The notes beneath the pieces are model-generated. The model was not told where the DNA came from. It did no database searches and saw nothing but the letters and a program-made list of their open reading frames with translations. From positions 1 through 9,095 of the forward strand of contig WRFF01000064.1 of the NCBI GenBank assembly GCA_009778945.1: a DNA stretch of 9,095 nt, read 5' to 3'. This DNA is from Clostridiales bacterium. Lineage in GTDB: Bacteria > Bacillota > Clostridia > Peptostreptococcales > Anaerovoracaceae. The translations under genes and the position numbers were made by a program. Positions 1 through 6,164 of this stretch are shown piece by piece. Each line of letters begins with the position of its first letter. The first letter of the stretch is position 1.

Positions 1-1933
1 GTTCTTTGCGCCGGTGGATCGCAAGCGTCACCGCGGCCATCACCAGACAGAGTGCAAAGAAAATCGCCACGGTCGGCGTCCCGAAGTTGAGAAACGCCAC
101 CGGAAGCGTCAGGGTGTCAAAGATCAGCCAGCAGACAGGCACGGCAACGCCGGAAGCGATTGTAAGCAGCAGGAAAACCAACCGTGTGCGCCGACGGCTC
201 CCGTAAGCCGGATCCGCGTATTCCGCCGCCGTGTCCGTTTGTTCCGAGCGCCGGTTGCGCGCGGCAAAGGTCGCGGCCAGAATCACGATAAAAATACCGA
301 GCGCCGCAAGAATCAGGCTGAGGAAGCTCCAGACGCCGTACGCGCGTACGTTTCCGGCCGGGACGTTCCCGGCGGCGAGGTCCGCAAGAGGGCTGCCCGT
401 TTGGGCCGCGAGGCGCGATTGATCCTGCGCGGAGAAACCTCTCGGGCCTCCGGATTGAGCGCCGCCGCCGTTTCCATTTCCGCCTCCGGCGCCCGGGGCA
501 GGCGCTGTCTTTTGACCCCCGGTGGTCTGTTCCGCTTGCGTGACGATCAACGTCGTGGTTGTCGTTGCCGGAATGCGCGGCTGTACGGGCTGCTGGTTAT
601 CCGGCGCGGTCGTCCCCGGCGGCGGTGTGGCATTGTCCGGCCCGGAGGAAAGCGGCGCGACCGGCGGTGTCTGCGGCGTCTCCGAAGAACCGTCCCAATA
701 GGGGATCCACTTCGCTGTGACCACTATATTATTCGTAACATTACCGAAGACTGTATCCCAACCGGTGAATACATATCCCGCCCTTGTCGGATTGTTTGGC
801 GCCGTCGCAGCCCCGCCGTTGTTTACCTGCCGAATTGCCAGCGTATTGCCAAGGCCGTCTGTAAATGTTACCGTCCATGTTGAGATGGGGGGGGCGGTGA
901 CTTTGAGCGTTGACGTGACTGTGAGAAACGCCCCATTCGCATCCTTAAGTTGGTGGCCATCGGAATCCGTAACGGCGATTTTAACAAGATAGGAACCGGG
1001 AAGTAAGTTTTTAATATCACCTGGCTTTAAGGGGGAGTAAACGCCGCCGTTACCTGTGCTATACGCATAATAAGAAGCGCCGTAGCCATCCGCCGCATCG
1101 AGGCTTTGAAGCAGAGAGCCCGCTGTCGGCGAATCGCCGCGCGTGATCGTCAGTGCGCCCGGGGCCGCAATCGGGGTCCACCGGGCGTTATCCACCAAAT
1201 TGCCCACAGAAAGATCATCTTCCGCAACGGTAGCCGTTGTAGAGGCTGCGGCGGAAATCGCGTCAAGGGAGAAACAGGTTGTCGCCGAATCGGCCTGATA
1301 ATATCCTGAATAAGATAATCCGGCGCCTGCGGGGTTTCCCGCGTTCCACGTTGCAACCCCGGGACTGTTTGCGGTGCCGTTTGTATCCGCCATGGTTTCC
1401 TGGACTATCGAATTTAACGAAACAGTGGCGGTATCCGGAACGGTGGCGCTCACGCGGCCGCCGTGATCCACGCTCCATTTATAAATCGCCCCGACTGTTG
1501 TGGAGAGATCCTGATATAAGGAGCCTGGTTTGTTTGCGTTGATTTCCGCCATCCAATCGCCGCTTGCCGCTTTATATATGATATTGCCGGTTTGGAAACC
1601 GCCGCCGCCCGTATACCATTGCTCAATGTCGCGGGTAACCCCATCTGCTTCGATCTCGGTTGTGGACCAGCCGGGCACATAGCTTTGATCCCAGGTATAG
1701 GCCCCGGACGCCGCAGGCATAAGCTGCGTACCGCCGGTCCCCCCCGTGTTCATCTCAAAATCGCCGTTTTTAAGCGTGGTGGGGAATGCCCCTGTTGTCG
1801 GGTCCGTATACTGGCTCGCCGCAACAGAAACAGCGCTCCCTGTGAACACGCCGAAAACAACGGCCATGCAGAGGACTCCCGGGAATATACGGGATATCAA
1901 CCATTTTGTCGCCAATCTATGACGCAACAACAT
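1..1933 (-). CDS. Large secreted, membrane-anchored surface protein with InlB B-repeat (3' end outside window)
   Basis: Translating the minus strand from the ATG at 1933-1931 gives 644 codons without a stop, running off the window at base 1. I checked every codon. A purine-rich AGAAAGG precedes the ATG. Residues 1-39 form a signal peptide (basic start, hydrophobic core, VAA|S cleavage). Residues about 52-252 (NGDFE at 56-60, IEQW at 103-106, GSLYQDL at 137-143) look like a jelly-roll, carbohydrate-binding-like domain. About 253-347 is Ig-like. About 352-410 is an InlB B-repeat (GYVFTGWD, then VTAKW). A Pro/Thr/Gln/Gly-rich stalk follows to about 510. Hydrophobic helices lie at about 534-558 and 585-639 (one or two spans), ending in HRRKE. 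No LPXTG motif is seen, so anchoring appears to be by membrane helices. Likely role: cell-surface adhesion or binding; the ligand is unknown. Domain limits are by eye. Confidence 0.85.
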   Translation of the reverse strand, partial: MLLRHRLATKWLISRIFPGVLCMAVVFGVFTGSAVSVAASQYTDPTTGAFPTTLKNGDFEMNTGGTGGTQLMPAASGAYTWDQSYVPGWSTTEIEADGVTRDIEQWYTGGGGFQTGNIIYKAASGDWMAEINANKPGSLYQDLSTTVGAIYKWSVDHGGRVSATVPDTATVSLNSIVQETMADTNGTANSPGVATWNAGNPAGAGLSYSGYYQADSATTCFSLDAISAAASTTATVAEDDLSVGNLVDNARWTPIAAPGALTITRGDSPTAGSLLQSLDAADGYGASYYAYSTGNGGVYSPLKPGDIKNLLPGSYLVKIAVTDSDGHQLKDANGAFLTVTSTLKVTAPPISTWTVTFTDGLGNTLAIRQVNNGGAATAPNNPTRAGYVFTGWDTVFGNVTNNIVVTAKWIPYWDGSSETPQTPPVAPLSSGPDNATPPPGTTAPDNQQPVQPRIPATTTTTLIVTQAEQTTGGQKTAPAPGAGGGNGNGGGAQSGGPRGFSAQDQSRLAAQTGSPLADLAAGNVPAGNVRAYGVWSFLSLILAALGIFIVILAATFAARNRRSEQTDTAAEYADPAYGSRRRTRLVFLLLTIASGVAVPVCWLIFDTLTLPVAFLNFGTPTVAIFFALCLVMAAVTLAIHRRKE

Positions 1934-2019
1934 CCACCCTTTCTGATCTTTTCCGCCACGCGCAAACCCTATCCTGCCAATCCGTTATCGCTGCCGAATA
2001 TCCAAGATAGATATAATAT

Positions 2020-2048
2020 AGTGTATCAGCAAAAAGGCCGATTGTCAG
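2020..2048 (-). promoter_or_regulatory. Probable sigma-A promoter of the surface-protein gene
   Basis: On the minus strand, CTGACA (2048-2043, five of six matches to the -35 consensus) is followed after 17 bases by TACACT (2025-2020, four of six matches). It lies 86 bases upstream of the ATG at 1933 in an AT-rich stretch. The -35 falls inside the inverted repeat at 2042-2060. A TATATT just downstream is an alternative -10 with poorer spacing. Confidence 0.4.
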
Positions 2049-2060
2049 GCTTATTGACAA
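2042..2060. promoter_or_regulatory. Perfect inverted repeat, possible operator
   Basis: TTGTCA-GGCTTAT-TGACAA: two perfect 6-base half-sites separated by 7 bases, lying between two divergent genes. One arm overlaps the -35 of the minus-strand promoter. The other arm contains TTGACA on the plus strand, directed toward the zinc-ribbon gene. The geometry fits a dimeric repressor site. No T-run follows, so a terminator is unlikely. The regulator is not identified. Confidence 0.4.
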
Positions 2061-2122
2061 AAAATAGCGTAAAATGAATCGGATAAATAAATTAACATCG
2101 TAATTGGAAAGGAGAAAGTATT

Positions 2123-2383
2123 ATGGAAAACATGTATTGCCAAAGCTGCGGCATGCCGTTCGACGAGGCTCATCGCGAACTGATCGCAAAAGAAGCGGAC
2201 GGAAGCGACAGCGTCTATTGCACCTACTGCTATAAGGACGGTGAGTTTCTCGACCCCGACGCAACCGCAGAAGACATGATCGAAATGGCTGTGCCGCATT
2301 TGGCGCATAAGATCGGAGAGCAGACCGCACGGGAACAGTTATCCGAATTTATTCCGACGTTGGCGCGTTGGAGAGACAAATAG
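2123..2383 (+). CDS. Small zinc-ribbon protein (putative zinc ribbon family)
   Basis: An 86-residue cytoplasmic protein with two CxxC knuckles, C6-x2-C9 and C33-x2-C36, expected to bind one zinc ion. The opening CQSCGMPF, the YCTYCY second knuckle followed by KDGEF, and the helical C-terminal half match the 'putative zinc ribbon' family (Pfam Zn_ribbon_2 type) as I know it. Members are usually 80-90 residues and of unknown function. The start is well supported: GGAAAGGAG (2106-2114) sits 8 bases before the ATG. The gene stands alone. It is divergent from the surface-protein gene and separated from preT by a region with its own promoter. There is no signal peptide or membrane segment. It may bind nucleic acid or protein, but nothing here decides this. 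Confidence 0.85.
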   Translation: MENMYCQSCGMPFDEAHRELIAKEADGSDSVYCTYCYKDGEFLDPDATAEDMIEMAVPHLAHKIGEQTAREQLSEFIPTLARWRDK

Positions 2384-2454
2384 AAGAAGGGAATTCCCAA
2401 ATTCGAAAAATAATAGCCTGTTTTGCGCAAGTGTCAATTTTAGAAGGCCGAATA

Positions 2455-2463
2455 TGATACAAT
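2455..2463 (+). promoter_or_regulatory. Extended -10 promoter of preT-preA
   Basis: TGATACAAT fits an extended -10 element (TG-N-TACAAT). No good -35 lies 16-18 bases upstream, which an extended -10 can tolerate. The predicted transcript start is near 2470, giving a leader of about 60 bases that includes the hairpin at 2494-2509. Confidence 0.45.
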
Positions 2464-2493
2464 ATGACTTTCTTACCGGTAGTAGGAGTTCAA

Positions 2494-2509
2494 GGCGCGT
2501 ATTCGCGCC
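2494..2509 (+). promoter_or_regulatory. Leader hairpin just upstream of the preT ribosome binding site
   Basis: GGCGCG-TATT-CGCGCC forms a perfect 6-bp all-GC stem with a 4-base loop. It ends seven bases before GAGAGGAGG (2516-2524), the preT ribosome binding site. There is no T-run, so it is not an intrinsic terminator. It could stabilise the transcript 5' end or influence translation start. Confidence 0.4.
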
Positions 2510-2530
2510 CATGCGGAGAGGAGGTTTGTT

Positions 2531-3865
2531 TTGAGTAAAGTGAAAACCGGCGATTATATGGCCGAAGCCGTACCGGGATTCGACCATCGCACCGCGATCG
2601 AAGAGGCCGCGCGCTGTCTGCTCTGTCATGACGCGCCTTGCAGCCAAGGCTGTCCGGCCGGCACGGATCCGGGAAAATTTATCCGTTCTATCCGTTTTCG
2701 CAATCCGAAAGGCGCTGCGGAGACCATTCGCGAAAACAATGTGTGCGGCGGGAGCTGCGCTTATGTATGCCCTTACGATCGCCTCTGCGAAGAGGCTTGC
2801 AGCCGTTGCGGCATTGACCGCCCGATCGAGATCGGCAAACTGCAGCGTTACGCCGTCGAACAGGAAAAAGCTTACCGCATGAAGGTCCTGAAAGCGCCGC
2901 GCGGCCCCAAGCGGGGCAACGTCTGCTGCGTCGGCGCGGGTCCCGCCTCGCTCGCCTGTGCCGCGGAACTCGCGAAAGCGGGCTACAAGGTCACCGTTTA
3001 CGAGCGGGAGAAAAAAGCCGGCGGCGTTCTCAGTTACGGTATCACGCCGGCCCGGCTTCCGCAGAAGGTTGTCGATCAGGACATCAAGTCGGTCAGCGGC
3101 CTCGGTGTCGAGTTCGTTTTCGGGACGCAGATCGGAAAAAAACTTACGGTTCAGGACCTGCTTGACAAAAATGGGTATGACGCGGTGTTTCTCGGCGTCG
3201 GCCTCTGGAAGAGCGGCACAGTGGGCGTCCCCGGCGAGGATCTGAAAAATGTCCTGCGTGCCGTGGATTTCTTAAAGAAAGCGCGCGAAAGCGGCGGCTA
3301 CCGGCAGGTAGCCGGCAAGAAAGTCATCGTGATCGGCGGCGGCGACGTTGCGATGGATTGCGCGACGACGGCCAGGCTAAACGGCGCGGACGTGCAGATT
3401 TGGTATCGACGCACGATTGCGGAAGCGCCGGCTGATATTGATGAGATCCACTACGCGCTGTCGCTCGGCATCGGTATCACGACGAATTTCGCGCCGAAGC
3501 GTTTCGACGGCAAGGACGGCAAGGTGGAATTCGCGGAATTCACCGGGCGCGACGGAAAGTCCGCAGCGAAGGCCGCCTGCGATTTCGTCATATTGGCGAT
3601 CGGCCAGCAGGCCGAAGACCTCGCCGCTCTCGCGGACGGCGCGGACAAGAGCGCGAAGGGCTGCCTTGCGGTGCGAAAGGGCGGAAAAACGAGCCTGCCC
3701 GGCGTCTTCGCGGCGGGCGATATTGTGAACGGCGGCAAAACTGTGGTCGAGGCGGTCGCCGACGGCAAGACGGCGGCAGCGGCCATGATCGCATATTTAG
3801 AAAAAAAAGCGGATCGCGCAAAGTCCGTGAAGCCTGTGAAAACGGCAAAGAAAGGGGTGAAATAA
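2531..3865 (+). CDS. preT: Dihydropyrimidine dehydrogenase, FAD/Fe-S subunit PreT
   Basis: Cytoplasmic electron-input subunit of the bacterial dihydropyrimidine dehydrogenase. It takes hydride from NAD(P)H to FAD and passes electrons through Fe-S clusters to PreA. The 444 residues follow the family order. An N-terminal cluster domain holds C29, C32, C37, C41 and C80, C86, C90; Q105 aligns by spacing with the glutamine cluster ligand of mammalian DPD. The FAD site is GAGPAS at 135-140. The NAD(P) site is GGGDVAMD at 269-276, followed by YRR. The second FAD motif is GVFAAGD at 391-397. The TTG start (2531) is chosen because GAGAGGAGG lies 6 bases upstream; the next ATG (2558) would lack this. 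The protein is longer than E. coli PreT (about 412) through a Lys/Ala-rich tail beginning at an A8 run (3801-3808). The preA start lies 1 base beyond its stop. GltD-like proteins are the alternative, excluded by the partner. Confidence 0.93.
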   Translation: MSKVKTGDYMAEAVPGFDHRTAIEEAARCLLCHDAPCSQGCPAGTDPGKFIRSIRFRNPKGAAETIRENNVCGGSCAYVCPYDRLCEEACSRCGIDRPIEIGKLQRYAVEQEKAYRMKVLKAPRGPKRGNVCCVGAGPASLACAAELAKAGYKVTVYEREKKAGGVLSYGITPARLPQKVVDQDIKSVSGLGVEFVFGTQIGKKLTVQDLLDKNGYDAVFLGVGLWKSGTVGVPGEDLKNVLRAVDFLKKARESGGYRQVAGKKVIVIGGGDVAMDCATTARLNGADVQIWYRRTIAEAPADIDEIHYALSLGIGITTNFAPKRFDGKDGKVEFAEFTGRDGKSAAKAACDFVILAIGQQAEDLAALADGADKSAKGCLAVRKGGKTSLPGVFAAGDIVNGGKTVVEAVADGKTAAAAMIAYLEKKADRAKSVKPVKTAKKGVK

Positions 3866-3866
3866 A

Positions 3867-5129
3867 ATGGCGGTGAAAAAAGACCTGTCGATCGATTTTC
3901 TCGGAAAACACTGCGAAAATCCCTTCTTCCTCTCGTCCTCTCCTGTGGGCGGAAACTACGATATGGTGGCGAAATGTTATGAAGCGGGCTGGGCTGGCGT
4001 CTTTTTCAAGACGGTAGGCATTTTCGTCGCGGACGAATGCTCGCCGCGTTTCGACATGACGAACAAGGATGGCGTGCCGTGGCTCGGCTTCAAGAATATG
4101 GAGCAGATCTCGGACAAGCCGACAGAGCAGAATTTTGAGTATATGTTCCGGCTGAAACGCGATTTTCCGGAAAAGATCCTCGTGGCGACAATTATGGGCG
4201 CAAGCGACGAAGAGTGGACGAAACTCGCGAAGATGTGCGATCAGGTGGGCGCCGACCTCATCGAGGGAAATTTCAGCTGTCCGCAAATGACGAGCCACGC
4301 GATGGGCAGCGACGTCGGCTCCGACCCGAAGCTTGTCGAGCGTTACTCAAGGGCTGTCACGAAGGCGACGAAGATCCCGTTTATCGCGAAGATGACGCCG
4401 AATATTACGAGCGTCGAACCGTCCGCCCGCGCGGCGGCGAAGGGCGGATCGAAAGGCGTCTCCGCGATCAATACGCTTAAGTCGATCACGAATATCGATC
4501 TCGAAAACCTGACCGGGATGCCTGTCGTTGCCGGCAAATCGTCCATTTCCGGATACTCGGGCGCGGCCATCCGGCCCGTTGCGCTGCGCTTTGTGGTGGA
4601 TCTGCTGAAGGATCAGGAACTCATGGGCAAAGGCGTTGAGATATCCGGCGTCGGCGGCATCGAAACCTGGCGCGACGCACTCGAATTTCTGCTGCTCGGC
4701 GCGCGCAATGTGCAGGTCACGACCGCGATTATGCAGTACGGGTACCGTATCGTCGAAGATATGATCAGCGGCCTTTCCCACTGGATGGACGAACGCGGAT
4801 ACGATCATGTCGAAGATTTTCTCGGGCTTGCGCTCGGCAATATGATCCCGGCGGAAGATCTCGACCGCAGCTTTCAGATCCTGCCCGCTTTTGACAAAAA
4901 AACCTGTGTGGGCTGTGGGCGCTGCTACGTCTCGTGCTATGACGGAGCGCATCAGGCGATCGACTGGGACGAGAAGAAACGCCGTCCGGTACTGATCGAA
5001 GACAGCTGCGTCGGCTGCCATCTCTGCCTGAACGTCTGCCCTGTAAAGGATTGCATCACGCCGGGCGAAGTTCGCTGGAAACGGCGCCCGAAAAAGACGC
5101 CGCCTGTCATGCAGCGTCAATATGATTGA
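3867..5129 (+). CDS. preA: NAD-dependent dihydropyrimidine dehydrogenase, catalytic subunit PreA
   Basis: Catalytic subunit: an FMN-binding TIM barrel of the dihydroorotate dehydrogenase type. It reversibly reduces uracil or thymine at the 5,6 double bond with electrons delivered by PreT. The barrel covers about residues 6-320. NFSCPQMTSHAMGSD (135-149) holds the active-site loop with C138, equivalent to the catalytic Cys of mammalian DPD. The VEISGVGGIETWRDALEFLLLGA segment (257-279) is the phosphate/FMN-binding part of the barrel. Two 4Fe-4S motifs follow: C347-C350-C353-C357 and C381-C384-C387-C391-P. Its 420 residues are close to the family length (about 411 in E. coli). AAAGGGGTG inside the preT 3' end is the ribosome binding site, so the two are co-transcribed and probably translationally coupled. 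No dihydropyrimidinase or beta-ureidopropionase gene accompanies it. In gut bacteria this enzyme pair is known to inactivate 5-fluorouracil. Confidence 0.96.
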   Translation: MAVKKDLSIDFLGKHCENPFFLSSSPVGGNYDMVAKCYEAGWAGVFFKTVGIFVADECSPRFDMTNKDGVPWLGFKNMEQISDKPTEQNFEYMFRLKRDFPEKILVATIMGASDEEWTKLAKMCDQVGADLIEGNFSCPQMTSHAMGSDVGSDPKLVERYSRAVTKATKIPFIAKMTPNITSVEPSARAAAKGGSKGVSAINTLKSITNIDLENLTGMPVVAGKSSISGYSGAAIRPVALRFVVDLLKDQELMGKGVEISGVGGIETWRDALEFLLLGARNVQVTTAIMQYGYRIVEDMISGLSHWMDERGYDHVEDFLGLALGNMIPAEDLDRSFQILPAFDKKTCVGCGRCYVSCYDGAHQAIDWDEKKRRPVLIEDSCVGCHLCLNVCPVKDCITPGEVRWKRRPKKTPPVMQRQYD

Positions 5130-5136
5130 AATTCTT

Positions 5137-5166
5137 GAAAGTGCGCTTCGGCGCACTTTCTCTTTT
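5137..5166 (+). terminator. Intrinsic terminator after preT-preA
   Basis: GAAAGTGCGC (5137-5146), loop TTCG, GCGCACTTTC (5151-5160): a perfect 10-bp stem closed by the very stable C(UUCG)G tetraloop, followed by TCTTTT. It starts 7 bases after the preA stop and should separate preT-preA transcription from hisI. Confidence 0.88.
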
Positions 5167-5195
5167 CCCGTGTACTTTCTTTCTTTTCGTGCTGT

Positions 5196-5224
5196 TTGCG
5201 GAATACGCAGGAAACAGATATAAT
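5196..5224 (+). promoter_or_regulatory. Sigma-A promoter of hisI-hisE
   Basis: TTGCGG (5196-5201), a 17-base spacer, and a perfect TATAAT (5219-5224). The predicted start is near 5231, giving a leader of about 36 bases before the hisI ATG. I saw no T-box, his-leader peptide or attenuator in this short leader. Confidence 0.65.
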
Positions 5225-5266
5225 TTTATCCATATAATTTAGGCGAGGAACATATAAGCAAGTTAA

Positions 5267-5617
5267 ATGAACGAAGAAGACCTTACAAAATATTTTGCAA
5301 AATCAGAACTGATTCCGGCAATCATTCAGAACGACCGGACGGATGAGGTGCTGATGCTTGCGTATATGAACGAAGCGTCGCTCCGGAAGACTCTCGAAAC
5401 AGGTTATACCTGGTTTTTCAGCCGCTCCCGTGGACGCCTTTGGCAGAAAGGAGAGGAATCCGGGCATGTACAGCGTGTGGTGCGGATAATCGGCGATTGT
5501 GACAGCGACACACTGCTCGTTCGCGTCGAGCAGACAGGCGCCGCCTGTCATACGGGCAACGCGACATGTTTCTTCACGGAGCCTATTTACGAATCGGAAA
5601 AAGCAGGAACTGATTGA
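5267..5617 (+). CDS. hisI: Phosphoribosyl-AMP cyclohydrolase HisI
   Basis: Third step of histidine synthesis: opens the adenine ring of phosphoribosyl-AMP to give ProFAR. Its 116 residues are the usual length for the stand-alone enzyme. Family motifs are clear: VLMLAYMN (28-35), FSRSRGRLWQKGEESGH (51-67), DCDSD (77-81) with the Asp residues that bind magnesium, and CHTG with C94 plus C101, which with C78 form the zinc site. The start is fixed by an in-frame TAA at 5264-5266 directly before the ATG. The ribosome binding site is poor: AGGCGAGGA (5241-5249) is 17 bases away, so translation may be weak or use another signal. It heads a two-gene unit with hisE, 51 bases downstream. In many bacteria the two are fused as HisIE; here they are separate. 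Confidence 0.95.
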   Translation: MNEEDLTKYFAKSELIPAIIQNDRTDEVLMLAYMNEASLRKTLETGYTWFFSRSRGRLWQKGEESGHVQRVVRIIGDCDSDTLLVRVEQTGAACHTGNATCFFTEPIYESEKAGTD

Positions 5618-5668
5618 GAGGCGGTATTTGCCGGTAAGGGCTGATGGTATCCGGCGGAAAGGCAGAAG

Positions 5669-6022
5669 ATGGCCGATATTGATATTATAAAGGAACTCTA
5701 TGAGATTGTAGAACGCCGCAGAGCCGAGCGGGAGGAGGGCTCCTATACGGCCTATCTTTTTGATCAGGGCCTCGATAAAATTTTAAAAAAACTTGGCGAA
5801 GAATGCAGCGAGACAATCATCGCGGCGAAGAACCTGGAAAACACACGGTGCGCGGATACGGAGGCGGCGCTTCTCGGGGAAATGGGGGATCTGATCTATC
5901 ATTTGACAGTATTGATGGCGTTGTCGGATATTCGTCCGGAAGCGCTTGAAGCGCTCCTGCGTGAGCGCATGGCGCATACGGGGAATCTAAAGCCGCCGCG
6001 GGACGCAAATCGGAACACATGA
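5669..6022 (+). CDS. hisE: Phosphoribosyl-ATP pyrophosphatase HisE
   Basis: Second step of histidine synthesis: removes pyrophosphate from phosphoribosyl-ATP to give the HisI substrate. The 117-residue protein is an all-alpha MazG-type fold. Visible motifs are SYTAYLFDQGLDKILKKLGE (25-44), E45-x2-E48 and E71-x2-D74 (the ExxE...ExxD magnesium-binding set), and LIYHLTVLM (75-83). The ATG has a good ribosome binding site (GGAAAGG, 5656-5662, 6-base spacing). The order hisI then hisE is the same as the domain order of fused HisIE proteins. No hisG, hisD, hisC, hisB, hisH or hisA is in the window. No clear terminator follows; the GCGAAGCGCTTTGC palindrome near 6028-6041 has no T-run, so transcription may run on into the sigma gene. 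Confidence 0.94.
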   Translation: MADIDIIKELYEIVERRRAEREEGSYTAYLFDQGLDKILKKLGEECSETIIAAKNLENTRCADTEAALLGEMGDLIYHLTVLMALSDIRPEALEALLRERMAHTGNLKPPRDANRNT

Positions 6023-6080
6023 GCAGGCGAAGCGCTTTGCGGAACAAAAAATGTGTTTCTGTGGCGGGAGAGAAATGTCG

Positions 6081-6163
6081 AACGATAATCAGACAGGAAT
6101 AGAGAGCCGAGGAATAGCATCCTGGTAAAGGAAAAAAATACCTTACAATAATCAGGCAGTAAT
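6081..6163 (+). repeat. Imperfect direct repeat upstream of the sigma-factor gene
   Basis: The 20-base copies AACGATAATCAGACAGGAAT (6081-6100) and TACAATAATCAGGCAGTAAT (6144-6163) match at 16 of 20 positions. They start 63 bases apart, about six turns of B-DNA, so they lie on the same face of the helix. The second copy begins with TACAAT (6144-6149), a -10-like hexamer without an evident -35, and ends one base before the annotated ATG at 6165. The position suggests binding sites for a regulator of this gene, perhaps its own product. This is inference. Confidence 0.5.
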
Positions 6164-6164
6164 T

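Noticed and set aside
135..140. Possible defect in PreT: Ser in place of the third Gly of the FAD motif (protein residues 135-140, GAGPAS)
   Set aside because: As I recall, mammalian dihydropyrimidine dehydrogenase has the same GAGPAS variant, so it is a family feature and not a lesion. The coordinates given are protein residues.
14..883. 289-codon plus-strand open frame opposite the surface-protein gene
   Set aside because: It is antisense to a 644-codon frame with signal peptide and recognisable domains. Its translation is Arg/Gly/Cys-rich low-complexity sequence typical of a shadow of GC-rich Pro/Gly/Thr codons.
2054..2087. Plus-strand promoter for the zinc-ribbon gene using TTGACA at 2054-2059
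   Set aside because: The -35 is perfect, but no -10 lies 16-18 bases away. TAAAAT is 10 bases and GATAAA 22 bases downstream of it, so I could not support a promoter; the hexamer is better explained as an arm of the inverted repeat.
2388..2397. GGGAATTCCC as a terminator after the zinc-ribbon gene
   Set aside because: The palindrome has no loop unless its AATT centre opens, leaving a 3-bp stem, and no T-run follows.
4347..5156. 269-codon minus-strand frame opposite preA
   Set aside because: Antisense shadow of a fully recognised gene, with no ribosome binding site or family motif.
6028..6041. Terminator after hisE
   Set aside because: GCGAAGCGCTTTGC is a near-palindrome without a loop or a following T-run.
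6009..6046. Two GGAAC motifs upstream of the sigma gene as ECF -35 elements
   Set aside because: Neither has a convincing ECF -10 at the right distance, and the first lies within the end of hisE.
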